In this document: piece by piece, positions 1 through 7,352 of the stretch
Layout: each line of letters begins with the position of its first letter
Position numbering within the stretch: the first letter of the stretch is position 1
Assembly: GCA_027450185.1 (NCBI GenBank)
Contig: DAIDKF010000008.1
Coordinates: 37,491-101,490, forward strand
Length of the DNA stretch: 64,000 bases
DNA from: Granulicella sp.
Lineage (GTDB): Bacteria > Acidobacteriota > Terriglobia > Terriglobales > Acidobacteriaceae
Direction of reading: 5' to 3'
The notes under the pieces: generated by a model
What the model was told of the DNA's origin: nothing
Seen by the model: the letters and a program-made list of their open reading frames with translations, nothing else
The model's database searches: none
Made by a program: the position numbers and the translations under genes

Positions 1-170
1 CCTTCGACGGCCCAGAGCGCTCTTCCGAGGGACCGTATGACAACTCAGGCTACGTTCGATAAATGCATCATCCCGAAACCAATTGCGTGCAGTAGAATTC
101 TTTCGTAACACGTAGCATTGAACTATTTATCGTTACGATCGATTGCGGTACCTCCCGGAAGGAGGGTTGC

Positions 171-497
171 TTGACGACCCTTTACAGGTCCTACGAAGCC
201 GTTCCAGTCCGTGCAGCAGTGCGCTTCCCCTTGCGCCTGGACATCGTGTTACGTACAACCGAGCGGCAGTACCCGGCGGTTACCGAAGATGTATCGGCGA
301 ATGGACTGTTATTTGCTGCCGAGAACCTGCCGCCGATAGGCATGGAAGTGAAGTTCGATTTGACGATGCCGGCGGCAATCATGGGCGGGGTGGATGACGT
401 ACTGCTGCATTGCGCTGGACGAATCGTTCGACATCAACGGACCGCAGACAGACAAATGGCGGCCGTAGTCATCGATGAATACTCTTTTAGAGGCTGA
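171..497 (+). CDS. PilZ domain protein (c-di-GMP binding)
   Basis: Small cytoplasmic protein of 108 residues that is a single PilZ domain. Both halves of the cyclic-di-GMP motif are visible: RxxxR at R14-R18 (RAAVR) and DxSxxG at D40-G45 (DVSANG). PilZ proteins bind c-di-GMP and change the activity of a partner; which partner is not visible here. The start is TTG at 171, supported by GGAGG about 6 nt upstream. Only 6 nt separate it from the downstream LuxR-type regulator, so the two are probably co-transcribed. The 170 bases upstream hold no gene I can support. Confidence 0.85.
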   Translation: MTTLYRSYEAVPVRAAVRFPLRLDIVLRTTERQYPAVTEDVSANGLLFAAENLPPIGMEVKFDLTMPAAIMGGVDDVLLHCAGRIVRHQRTADRQMAAVVIDEYSFRG

Positions 498-503
498 GCG
501 GTT

Positions 504-1307
504 ATGAGCGATGAGTTGGCGAATGGCGACGCAGTAGAGCTTAATGACGATCTCACAGGCAATCTGGACGACCTCGAACCAGGTGATCCCGGACCGGAGG
601 GTGGCATCCGCGTCATTCTCGCGGACTCGCAGGCCATCTATCGCGTCGGCATGCGTAAGGTCTTTGCCCTCGAAGATGATATCCGCGTCGTGGCCCAAGC
701 CGAGACGCTCGAAAACCTTTATGCGGCGCTGCAACACTTCCCTACGGACGTCGTACTCCTTGAAGGGCATCTCATTGCGGGCACCGTGGACGCCATTCCC
801 GAGTTCATGCGCCGAGCTCCGCATGCCAAATTGATTGTCCAGATCTCGTCGAGCGACGAAGGCAACACGGTTGAGCTGTTTCGGCGCGGCGTGCGCGGCG
901 TCGTTCCGCGGTCGATCTCTCCGGAGTTGCTGGTGCGGTGCGTGCGCAAGATCGCGGCCGGCGAGACGTGGATCGATAACCAGTCGATAAGCATGGTCAT
1001 CGACGCCTATCGGGAGCAGGCGACGATGCTCACCAATCCCAAGTCGCAGCCGCGGCTCTCCGAGAAGGAGCTGGCCATCATCGCCTGCATCACGCGCGGG
1101 ATGAGAAATAAAGAAATCGCCTATCAGATCGGGACTACCGAGCAGGTCGTAAAAAATTATCTGCGCAAGATCTACGACAAGCTGGGCGTGGCGGACCGTC
1201 TCGAACTGGCGCTCTATTGCCTTCATCACAAGATTCTCCAGTCGCAGCCGGGCAGCTCCGAGGCGCCGTTTGTGGACCCAGGAATTCCACTGCGCGCTAA
1301 GCTGTGA
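504..1307 (+). CDS. LuxR/NarL-type regulator with degenerate receiver domain
   Basis: A 267-residue protein with an acidic N-terminal tail (1-33), a receiver-like domain (about 35-155) and a C-terminal LuxR HTH (about 185-240, LSEKELAIIACITRGMRNKE). In the receiver, the residue that should be the phospho-accepting Asp is E87 (VVLLEGHL), and the conserved lysine near the end is R136 (VVPRSIS). D41 of the acidic pocket remains. Canonical phosphorylation is therefore unlikely; Glu may mimic the phosphorylated state, or the domain may sense something else. No histidine kinase lies nearby. It sits 6 nt after the PilZ gene. Family assignment is firm; the target genes are unknown. Confidence 0.88.
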   Translation: MSDELANGDAVELNDDLTGNLDDLEPGDPGPEGGIRVILADSQAIYRVGMRKVFALEDDIRVVAQAETLENLYAALQHFPTDVVLLEGHLIAGTVDAIPEFMRRAPHAKLIVQISSSDEGNTVELFRRGVRGVVPRSISPELLVRCVRKIAAGETWIDNQSISMVIDAYREQATMLTNPKSQPRLSEKELAIIACITRGMRNKEIAYQIGTTEQVVKNYLRKIYDKLGVADRLELALYCLHHKILQSQPGSSEAPFVDPGIPLRAKL

Positions 1308-1373
1308 CGACCCGGTTCTACGCCGAGGGCTGGGCAGCAGTGCGCTGAAGTGCCTACTTGAGGACTGATCCCG

Positions 1374-2666
1374 ATGAAGTTACTACAGCCGTTTCGCGCA
1401 CTTGATGCAAGACAGCGGCGCGTTTTTCTGGCATGCTTTCTAGGCTGGTCGCTGGATGCCTTCGACTTCTTCCTGCTGACCTATTGCCTCGACTCGGTCG
1501 GCGCGACCTTCCATCTCTCCTTGAAAATTGTCGCGGAGAGTCTGTTCTGGACGCTGGCGATGCGGCCGGCCGGAGCACTGTTCTTTGGCTGGCTGGCGGA
1601 GCGCTACGGACGTCGTCTGACGCTGATGATCAACATCGCGTGCTTCAGCCTGTTTGAACTGGCGTCGGCATTTGCGCCCAGTTGGCCGGTGTTTCTTGTG
1701 TCGCGAGCTTTGTTTGGTGTTGCTATGGGCGGCGAGTGGGGTGTCGGTGCCGCTCTCACTCTTGAGACACTACCGGTCGAAGTGCGCGGGTTCTTCTCCG
1801 GCCTGTTGCAAGAAGGCTATGTGACTGGCAACCTGATCGCCGCGGCTGTCGCCGGATTGTTCGGCCTGTTTGTCGCGCATCTGCATCCGCAGGGTTTCGC
1901 GGCAAGTTGGCGGATGCTGTTTGTTATCGGCGCACTGCCATCGCTGTTGGTGTTCTATGTGCGTTCGTCGGTGGAGGAATCGCCCGCGTGGGAGGCGGGC
2001 AGGCAGACCCGTGCGGCCAGGCAGCTCAAGCCGCGCAAGCCCATGATCGCATTCGTGCGGGACGGATTGGCCTTGGTCGTGCGCTATGGGCGCTCGTTTC
2101 TCTTCCTGACTGTGCTGATGTTCTCCTTCAACTCCCTAAGCCATGGAACCCAAGACCTCTACGCAACGTTCCTGAAGCACGATGATGGCCTGTCGGTACC
2201 AACGGTGTCTGCGGTGGCGATGATTGGCATGATTGGCGCAGTGCTCGGCGGGCTGATCTGCGGGACGCTCTCGGAGCGGTTTGGCCGCAGGAGAACCATT
2301 GCGGTTGCCGCTCTGCTGGCGATCCCAATGATTCCGCTCTGGGCTTGGAGCCATACGGTGGTGATGCTCGCAGTGGGCGGCTTTCTCATTCAGTTCATGG
2401 TGCAGGGCGCGTGGGGAATCGTCCCAGTCCATCTGAATGAACTGGCGCCGCCGGCCGTTCGGGCAGTGTTTCCGGGCGTTGCGTATCAGCTTGGAAATCT
2501 CCTCGCATCGCGGAACGGTGTGTTTCAGGCGGGGATAGCAGCCCACTTCTACAGTGGGCGCCTCGCACCTGTGATGTCGTGGACGGTGCTCGTTGTGGCG
2601 CTGCTGGTCGCGCTTGTCACTTCGCTGGGGCCCGAGGCCAAAGGTGCAGACTTGTCCAACGTCTAG
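1374..2666 (+). CDS. MFS transporter, carboxylate:H+ symporter-like (SHS type)
   Basis: A 430-residue, 12-helix major facilitator. TM1 carries the charged stretch WSLDAFDFF typical of the lactate/sialate:proton symporter branch. MFS motif A is seen after TM2 (GWLAERYGRR, residues 72-81) and repeated in the second half (GTLSERFGRR). It probably imports a monocarboxylate or aromatic acid with protons across the inner membrane; the exact substrate cannot be read from sequence. It ends 39 nt before the phenylalanine hydroxylase gene on the same strand, so joint expression and a link to aromatic amino-acid or carboxylate use are possible but unproven. The start ATG has GAGG about 10 nt upstream. 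Confidence 0.85.
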   Translation: MKLLQPFRALDARQRRVFLACFLGWSLDAFDFFLLTYCLDSVGATFHLSLKIVAESLFWTLAMRPAGALFFGWLAERYGRRLTLMINIACFSLFELASAFAPSWPVFLVSRALFGVAMGGEWGVGAALTLETLPVEVRGFFSGLLQEGYVTGNLIAAAVAGLFGLFVAHLHPQGFAASWRMLFVIGALPSLLVFYVRSSVEESPAWEAGRQTRAARQLKPRKPMIAFVRDGLALVVRYGRSFLFLTVLMFSFNSLSHGTQDLYATFLKHDDGLSVPTVSAVAMIGMIGAVLGGLICGTLSERFGRRRTIAVAALLAIPMIPLWAWSHTVVMLAVGGFLIQFMVQGAWGIVPVHLNELAPPAVRAVFPGVAYQLGNLLASRNGVFQAGIAAHFYSGRLAPVMSWTVLVVALLVALVTSLGPEAKGADLSNV

Positions 2667-2705
2667 GCGAGTGGTTAGGGTTATTGTGTTGGCTGGAGAA
2701 AGGGA

Positions 2706-3482
2706 ATGTCTACACCGGTGGTTGAGTCTCCCAAAATAGTTTCACAAGATTTGATTGCAGCGCGTCCGTACCTGATCGAGCAGGACTGGGCTGCCTATAC
2801 GCGCGAGCAGCATGCAATCTGGACGGAGCTGGTGACGCGCAGAATGCCGCAACTCCAGGAGCACGCGTGTAGCGCCTACCTCGAGGGCTTCGAGCAGATT
2901 GGCCTGCAGGTGGACCGGCTGCCGCAGTTGACGAAGGTGAGTGCGCGGTTGCTGCCGCGAACAGGCTGGAACTCAACGCCCGTGAGCGGCTTCCTCCCGT
3001 CCGATGCCTTCTTTGAGATGCTCGCATCTCGAAAGTTTCCGACGACCACCTGGATTCGCAGCCGTGACGCGATGGAGTACACACCCGAGCCTGATATCTT
3101 TCACGATGTGTTTGGCCACGTGCCGATGCATGCGCATCCTGTCTTTGCAGATTTTTTGGAGCACTACGGGAAGGTCTGCGCAGGGTTGAAGAGCGCGGAC
3201 GCGCTCGAACGCATGGGCCGCCTCTTCTGGTTCACGGTCGAGTTTGGCGTCATCCACGAGGCCGGAGAAATCAAGGTCTACGGCAGCGGCTTGATCTCCT
3301 CGCACGGCGAGTGTACCCAAGTCGTCGAACGCGGAGCGGGACTGGAGATTCGCGAGTTCGACCTCGAACAGGTACTGAATACCGTGGTAGACGTAAGCAA
3401 GATGCAACCAGTTCTCTACGCTATCGAAAGCTTCCAGCAGATCTATGAGGCCGCGAAGGAAGCGGAGTCGTGCGTGGGCTAA
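2706..3482 (+). CDS. phhA: Phenylalanine 4-monooxygenase
   Basis: A 258-residue single-domain bacterial pterin-dependent hydroxylase that converts L-Phe to L-Tyr with O2 and tetrahydropterin. The iron site is intact: H133 and H138 in DIFHDVFGHVP and E179 in FWFTVEFG, with the same spacing as the H138/H143/E184 triad of the Chromobacterium enzyme. There is no N-terminal ACT regulatory domain, as expected for bacterial forms. The start ATG follows GGAGAAAGGG. No pterin carbinolamine dehydratase gene is adjacent. The transporter gene lies just upstream on the same strand. Identification is secure. Confidence 0.95.
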   Translation: MSTPVVESPKIVSQDLIAARPYLIEQDWAAYTREQHAIWTELVTRRMPQLQEHACSAYLEGFEQIGLQVDRLPQLTKVSARLLPRTGWNSTPVSGFLPSDAFFEMLASRKFPTTTWIRSRDAMEYTPEPDIFHDVFGHVPMHAHPVFADFLEHYGKVCAGLKSADALERMGRLFWFTVEFGVIHEAGEIKVYGSGLISSHGECTQVVERGAGLEIREFDLEQVLNTVVDVSKMQPVLYAIESFQQIYEAAKEAESCVG

Positions 3483-3813
3483 CGGTGTGCTGTGCACCAT
3501 TGGCGTCTATATAAGTTATCAGTCAGCTTTTTCCAATGAGATATGAGCCTGAACGGCTTCGGTGTCGCGCATGGATGCGGCCACGAGTATGAGCGCGTTG
3601 AGGCTGAAAGAAATGTCGCCACCTCAACCAAACTCAACGTCACTGCTCCGGGCAGGCTGATCATCCATCCTTAGCCTGCCCGCTCAGCCTCCTTCAGGCT
3701 CATCCTGCATTGGAGGTGAGTTAGGGTTGACCCGTGGGGCTATCCCCCGTACACTCACAGAGGCGGCTGATTGTGGCTCCCGCCGAGCCTGCAGCTGCCG
3801 ATAAAACATGTAT
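3483..3813. other. Intergenic region with dispersed repeat, no supported gene
   Basis: These 331 bases separate phhA from the tRNA-Gln gene. They contain the left copy of a dispersed repeat (3601-3713) and, inside it, a 9-bp hairpin (GGGCAGGCT at 3650-3658 pairing with AGCCTGCCC at 3673-3681). On the minus strand across about 3515-3625 one frame looks protein-like, but it is preceded by a stop and has no credible start, so I treat it as part of the repeat or a remnant. No Rho-independent terminator with a U-tract is seen after phhA. Confidence 0.6.
3601..3713 (-). repeat. Dispersed ~110-bp repeat, left copy (inverted relative to 7367-7478)
   Basis: Read on the minus strand, this segment matches the plus strand at 7367-7478. 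The first 41 positions agree at 38, and a second block (GGTTGAGGTGG followed by CATTTCTTTC) also matches; the middle is more diverged. This copy can form a 9-bp hairpin that the other has lost. The two copies point in opposite directions and enclose tRNA-Gln, cobA, the precorrin-2 dehydrogenase gene and the reductase gene. No target-site duplication or transposase is visible. Confidence 0.7.
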
Positions 3814-3887
3814 TGCCCCCTCGTTCAATGGTAGGACTGACGACTCTGACTCGTCCAATCGGGGTTCGAATCCCTGGGGGGCAACCA
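3814..3887 (+). tRNA. tRNA-Gln (anticodon CUG)
   Basis: A complete cloverleaf can be drawn: acceptor TGCCCCC (3814-3820) with GGGGGCA (3877-3883); D stem GTTC/GGAC; anticodon stem GACGA/TCGTC around the loop CTCTGAC (3844-3850), giving anticodon CTG at 3846-3848; T arm CGGGG-TTCGAAT-CCCTG (3860-3876). Discriminator A3884 and an encoded CCA (3885-3887) follow. It reads CAG glutamine codons. It stands alone between the left repeat copy and the convergent cobA gene. Confidence 0.95.
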
Positions 3888-3963
3888 GTGTCGGGAAGCT
3901 GTTCGTGCCAAGAAAGAGCAGCACAACAAGAGGCCAGAAATCAATGTTAAAGCGACGGGCGGT

Positions 3964-4755
3964 CTATTGGTCGTCGTGCAGTTCCGTGGCCTCAGCGATC
4001 ACGGCTAAGACCTGAGTATCTGCATCGCCCACGAGCAGCGATTGCATGGCTCGGCCCACGAGCAGCAGGACCGGAGCTGGCCCGCATTTCAGGTGCGTTA
4101 ACCCATCCAACTGCGTGGCGACCCAACTCTGACGCGCAGTAGCCGCATGCGAGATGGCGCAGCAGGCGGCGTTCTTCGAAACGCCTGCGTTCCGAAGTTC
4201 GCGTGCGATCCTCGCCATGTCTCGTCCTGGCATGTAGACGACCAGCGTAGCATCGTCTGGAAGCGAACCGCTCCACACCGGCGCAGGATCTTTTCCATCG
4301 GCATGATGGCCCGTGCAGAAGATGAGCTTGCTCGCACTCTTGCGATCCGTGAGGGGCAACGCGAGCGCTGCGCCTGCAGCGAGCGCTGCCGTCACTCCCG
4401 GCACCACTTCAAACTTCACGCCTGCGGCTCGGAGCGCAGCAATCTCCTCGCCGGCGCGCCCAAAGACCAGTGGGTCTCCACTTTTGAGGCGCACGACCGA
4501 CTGGCCTTCGTGCACTGACTCGATCATGAGCGCATGAATGCCTGCCTGGGTGATCCGCGGCCGCCCACACCGCTTGCCGACGCTCGTCACTAACGCGTGA
4601 CGATGCACAAGGTGTAGCACCTCATCCGGCACCAAGTCATCATGCAGCACGACATCTGCGGTTTGGAGCAAGCGCACCGCGCGCACCGTCAGCAGTTCCG
4701 GATCGCCAGGCCCTGCACCTACCAGATACACTGTGCCCTTCTGCGCCGTCGTCAC
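3964..4755 (-). CDS. cobA: Uroporphyrinogen-III C-methyltransferase
   Basis: A 263-residue SUMT that makes precorrin-2 from uroporphyrinogen III by two SAM-dependent methylations, the first siroheme-specific step. The SAM-binding signature GAGPGDPELLTVRA lies at residues 13-26, followed by TADVVLHDDLV and a further signature KSGDPLVFGRAGEE. It starts at GTG, overlapping the stop of the upstream precorrin-2 dehydrogenase gene (GTGA), so translation is coupled. It is the last gene of the reductase-siroheme operon and supplies the cofactor of the reductase encoded first. Confidence 0.93.
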   Translation of the reverse strand: MTTAQKGTVYLVGAGPGDPELLTVRAVRLLQTADVVLHDDLVPDEVLHLVHRHALVTSVGKRCGRPRITQAGIHALMIESVHEGQSVVRLKSGDPLVFGRAGEEIAALRAAGVKFEVVPGVTAALAAGAALALPLTDRKSASKLIFCTGHHADGKDPAPVWSGSLPDDATLVVYMPGRDMARIARELRNAGVSKNAACCAISHAATARQSWVATQLDGLTHLKCGPAPVLLLVGRAMQSLLVGDADTQVLAVIAEATELHDDQ

Positions 4756-5402
4756 TGGGCAATCCCGTCTGCCGGCAAAAAGCCATGCTCACGCGCATGC
4801 TGGCGTGCTCGCAGGCGGGAAGGGCACTCCGCAAAGCCGCAGACCTCGCGCTGCGCGAGTTCATGAAGGAGCAACTTTCTCTCCTCACTGAGTGGCTCGG
4901 CAGCAGTTATCTCGCGCCGCAGTCGTCCCAGTTCCATTAGCCACTCGCCGGTGTCGAGCGGCAACAGCGCATTAATTTCCTTGCGCAGTCGCTGCGCCAG
5001 TGCCGGGCTCTCGCCCGCGGTAGAGATTGCAATCTGTAGCTCACCTCTGCGCACGACGCTCGGAAAGTAATAGTCGCAGAACGGAGGGTCGTCAACCACA
5101 TTGCAGAGAATATTCGCCGCACTGGCCTCTGCATACACCGCGCGATTGACCGCTGCTGTAGCCGTTCCAGCGATTGCGAGGAACGCTCCCTCCAGATCGC
5201 CCGTGCGGTAGTCACGCCGCTTCCACGTAATGTCGCCACTTGCGGCCCAGGTTTGCACGCGCGGCAACGCGTCGGGAGCGATGACGGTGACCCTCGCCTC
5301 CGCGATCAGCAAGCTCTCGATCTTCAACTCCGCAATGTTCCCTGCGCCTACCACGACGCAGGGCCGAGCTGCCAACTTCAGAAAGATTGGGAACAAACTC
5401 AT
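4752..5402 (-). CDS. Precorrin-2 dehydrogenase / sirohydrochlorin ferrochelatase (Met8/CysG-N type)
   Basis: A 216-residue NAD-dependent enzyme that oxidises precorrin-2 to sirohydrochlorin and probably inserts iron to give siroheme. The Rossmann motif GAGNIA is at residues 19-24. D104 in NVVDD aligns with the catalytic Asp of CysG/Met8, and FPS plus the STAGESPALAQRLR stretch are typical. The CysG C-terminal methyltransferase half is encoded separately as the downstream cobA, with a 4-nt overlap. It starts 9 nt after the reductase gene. Function is well supported; the chelatase activity is inferred from the family. Confidence 0.92.
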   Translation of the reverse strand: MSLFPIFLKLAARPCVVVGAGNIAELKIESLLIAEARVTVIAPDALPRVQTWAASGDITWKRRDYRTGDLEGAFLAIAGTATAAVNRAVYAEASAANILCNVVDDPPFCDYYFPSVVRRGELQIAISTAGESPALAQRLRKEINALLPLDTGEWLMELGRLRREITAAEPLSEERKLLLHELAQREVCGFAECPSRLRARQHAREHGFLPADGIAQ

Positions 5403-5411
5403 AGGCTCTCC

Positions 5412-7139
5412 TCAACCAACATTGGTCGGAACGCGTCCGGGTGAGGGATCACGTTCGACGGGCTCCACGACGGCACCTGCAAGCTGCGCGCGGAGGTCCT
5501 CATCGCTGGTGCGCCGGAAGTATGCACGCAGACTCTCGTTTGGGCTACGCCGCTTCAAATATTCACGCAGCAGGCGCTCGATCGCTTCGGGGCACTCTTC
5601 TGCAGTTGCACGGAATCCAATCTGCCGGGCGATTCCAGCATGCTGGCCCACGGCTCCTCCGACGCAAAAATAGAACGCATCGACCATCTGCCCGTCTTTC
5701 TTGAGCTTCTTGCCTTCGAGGCCGATGTCGGCGATCCAGCTCTGTCCGCAACTATTTGTACAGCCGGTTACGTGGAGTCGCAGTTGCTGATTGAACTCGG
5801 GTAATCGCTCCTCCATCTCGCCGACAAGCCACTTTGCGAATCCCTTGGTCTCCGCAATCGCGAGCTTGCAGAACTCCGTTCCAGTACAGGCGATTGCGCC
5901 GCGATAAAACACCGAGGGCTCCACTTGCAATCCCAGCGCGGAAATCTTCTCCACCAACTCCTGAACCTTGGCGTTGGGGATATTCACCAGCACAATATTC
6001 TGCCCAATCGTGGCACGCAGATGGCCGTCGCCGTACTCTTCACTCAGGCTCGCGAGCGTATGGAGTTGCTGCGGATTCAGGCGCCCATTGAGGACTGTAG
6101 TGCCGACGTAGCTCAGCCCCTGCTGACGCTGCTGGTGCACGCCAACGTGGTCGCGATAGATATCCTCTGCAACTGGTCCTTCCTCGCAGGGATCGAAGGT
6201 AAAGCCGAGCTTTTCCTCAATAGCTGCAAGCATCTTCTCAGCAGTCCACTCGTGGCGCAAGAACAGATACTTCAACCGTGCATGAGTGCGGCTTTCGCGC
6301 AATGCATCCTGGGCGCGGAAGATCTCGCAAACGGCGCGCACCGCAGCCAACGCCTTGTCCTGCGGGATGAACGCATTCAATCGCACGGCAAGATGCGGCT
6401 CTGCTGACAGCCCGCCGCCGACGCGAATGCTGTAACCAACCTCCTCCTTGCCATCCTTCACGCGCTTCAGCCCGGTCAAGCCTACGTCGTTGATCTCGGG
6501 AAAGCTGCACCAGATTGGGCAGCCGGTCACGCTCACCTTGAACTTGCGGGGCAGGTTGAAGAACTCGGGATTGCCGGTCAGCATCTGCGCTACCTGCACA
6601 GCCAGCGGCGATGCATCGAACAGTTCATGGCCGTCCAGCCCCGCGAGCGGGCAGCCCGTGACATTGCGCGCCACGTCGCCGCAGGCCCCCTTCGGGCTAA
6701 GGCCAACCGCAGTCAACTCCTCGATGACTTGCGGCAGGGCATCGATCGTCAACCAGTGCCACTGAATGTTCTGGCGCGTTGTAATGTCGGCTACACCGCG
6801 GGCATACTTCTCGGTCATGTTCGCAATCGCGTGCAACTGTTTCGCAGTCAGCAGGCCGTTGGGCAGGCCGATGCGCATCATATAGTAGTCGCTGGCTTTG
6901 CCCTCGCCGCCTTTGCCGCCGGTGACGCCGAGACCGTCGCCCTGGGTGTAGATTCCCCACCATTTAAAGTAGAAGCTGTCCCACTCGGGAAGGACGCTGG
7001 AACGGCCTTCCCGCGCAAACTGCTGCACCTCGTTCCATGCGTTCCATGGGTTCTTCTCGCGCTTCAGCCGCTCAGACCTCTGTGCCTTGGTTTCTTTTGC
7101 TGCAACGTTACTTGTACCCGTCTTAACTACGTCGCTCAC
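5412..7139 (-). CDS. Ferredoxin-type sulfite/nitrite reductase, siroheme [4Fe-4S]
   Basis: Assimilatory siroheme reductase of about 575 residues, with two ferredoxin-like half domains and two SIR catalytic domains. The cluster ligands are complete: CxxxxxC (CTGTEFC) and CxxxC (TGCTNSCGQ), about 36 residues apart near residues 418-464. ACGDVARN resembles sulfite reductases, whereas the following PLAGLDGHELFDASP looks like nitrite reductases, so the substrate is not certain; the Cys-rich leader upstream favours sulfite. I place the start at GTG 7139, which has GGAG 6 nt upstream, instead of TTG 7151. It heads an operon with the two siroheme genes. Confidence 0.9.
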   Translation of the reverse strand: MSDVVKTGTSNVAAKETKAQRSERLKREKNPWNAWNEVQQFAREGRSSVLPEWDSFYFKWWGIYTQGDGLGVTGGKGGEGKASDYYMMRIGLPNGLLTAKQLHAIANMTEKYARGVADITTRQNIQWHWLTIDALPQVIEELTAVGLSPKGACGDVARNVTGCPLAGLDGHELFDASPLAVQVAQMLTGNPEFFNLPRKFKVSVTGCPIWCSFPEINDVGLTGLKRVKDGKEEVGYSIRVGGGLSAEPHLAVRLNAFIPQDKALAAVRAVCEIFRAQDALRESRTHARLKYLFLRHEWTAEKMLAAIEEKLGFTFDPCEEGPVAEDIYRDHVGVHQQRQQGLSYVGTTVLNGRLNPQQLHTLASLSEEYGDGHLRATIGQNIVLVNIPNAKVQELVEKISALGLQVEPSVFYRGAIACTGTEFCKLAIAETKGFAKWLVGEMEERLPEFNQQLRLHVTGCTNSCGQSWIADIGLEGKKLKKDGQMVDAFYFCVGGAVGQHAGIARQIGFRATAEECPEAIERLLREYLKRRSPNESLRAYFRRTSDEDLRAQLAGAVVEPVERDPSPGRVPTNVG

Positions 7140-7176
7140 GGCATTCTCCAATCATTCTCGGAATATGGTTTCCGCA

Positions 7177-7208
7177 GAAAACAAAAGCCCACGACTTGAT
7201 TCGTGGGC
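7177..7208 (-). terminator. Rho-independent terminator in the reductase leader (attenuator)
   Basis: On the minus strand, GCCCACGA (7208-7201), a 6-nt loop and TCGTGGGC (7194-7187) form a perfect 8-bp hairpin followed by TTTTGTTTTC (7186-7177). It lies upstream of the reductase start with no minus-strand gene before it except the short leader ORF, so it is placed to stop transcripts before they reach the operon. Its 5' arm (7206-7201) can pair instead with leader codons 13-15 (7273-7268). Confidence 0.8.
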
Positions 7209-7273
7209 ACTCGGGGTAACTCTCAGACTTTGCTTATCCAGCGTTCAACAAGCAGCAGCGTCCGAGACCACAA
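7201..7273 (-). promoter_or_regulatory. Predicted antiterminator alternative to the leader hairpin
   Basis: Minus-strand TTGTGG (7273-7268) and TCGG (7265-7262), inside codons 13-17 of the leader ORF, can pair with CCACGA (7206-7201) and CCGA (7214-7211). This gives 6 bp plus 4 bp, counting one G-U pair, around a small internal loop. The pairing occupies the 5' arm of the terminator, so the structures are mutually exclusive. A ribosome stalled at Cys codons 7-8 would leave the upstream strand free and favour read-through; one moving to the stop codon would cover part of it. Drawn by hand, with no energy calculation. Confidence 0.5.
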
Positions 7274-7310
7274 GGCCGGGACATGTACAACAGGCTGCGC
7301 TGTGTATCAT
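7245..7310 (-). CDS. Cysteine-rich leader peptide of the reductase-siroheme operon
   Basis: A 21-codon ORF read from ATG 7310 to TGA 7245. Cysteine occupies codons 7, 8, 10 and 21, all TGT, and the last Cys precedes the stop directly; the core reads AACCTCPG. AGGA lies 6 nt upstream of this ATG. An in-frame ATG at 7316 could also serve and would lie almost at the predicted transcript start, as in leaderless attenuator ORFs. The ORF is followed by a terminator and then a sulfur/nitrogen reductase operon, the arrangement expected of a cysteine-responsive transcription attenuator. Its peptide product probably has no role of its own. Too short for homology to be decisive. Confidence 0.65.
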   Translation of the reverse strand: MIHSAACCTCPGLVVSDAAAC

Positions 7311-7323
7311 TTTCATTCCTACA

Positions 7324-7352
7324 AGCATATCGTTACTCGGCGTGGAGGGCAA
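7324..7352 (-). promoter_or_regulatory. Predicted sigma70 promoter of the reductase leader
   Basis: Minus strand: -35 TTGCCC (7352-7347), a 17-nt spacer, then -10 TATGCT (7329-7324). Each hexamer matches consensus at 4 of 6 positions. The expected transcript start, about 7317, falls at the first ATG of the cysteine-rich leader ORF, so the message would be nearly leaderless. Inferred from sequence only. Confidence 0.45.

Noticed and set aside
309..1229. 306-codon minus-strand ORF over the PilZ/LuxR genes
   Set aside because: Antisense to two recognised proteins; a high-GC shadow frame with no family features.
7210..7245. TPP-riboswitch-like words (CTGAGAG...ACCCC and CTGGATAA) in the reductase leader
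   Set aside because: The words occur in the wrong order and spacing for a THI element, and no thiamine gene is downstream; chance similarity.
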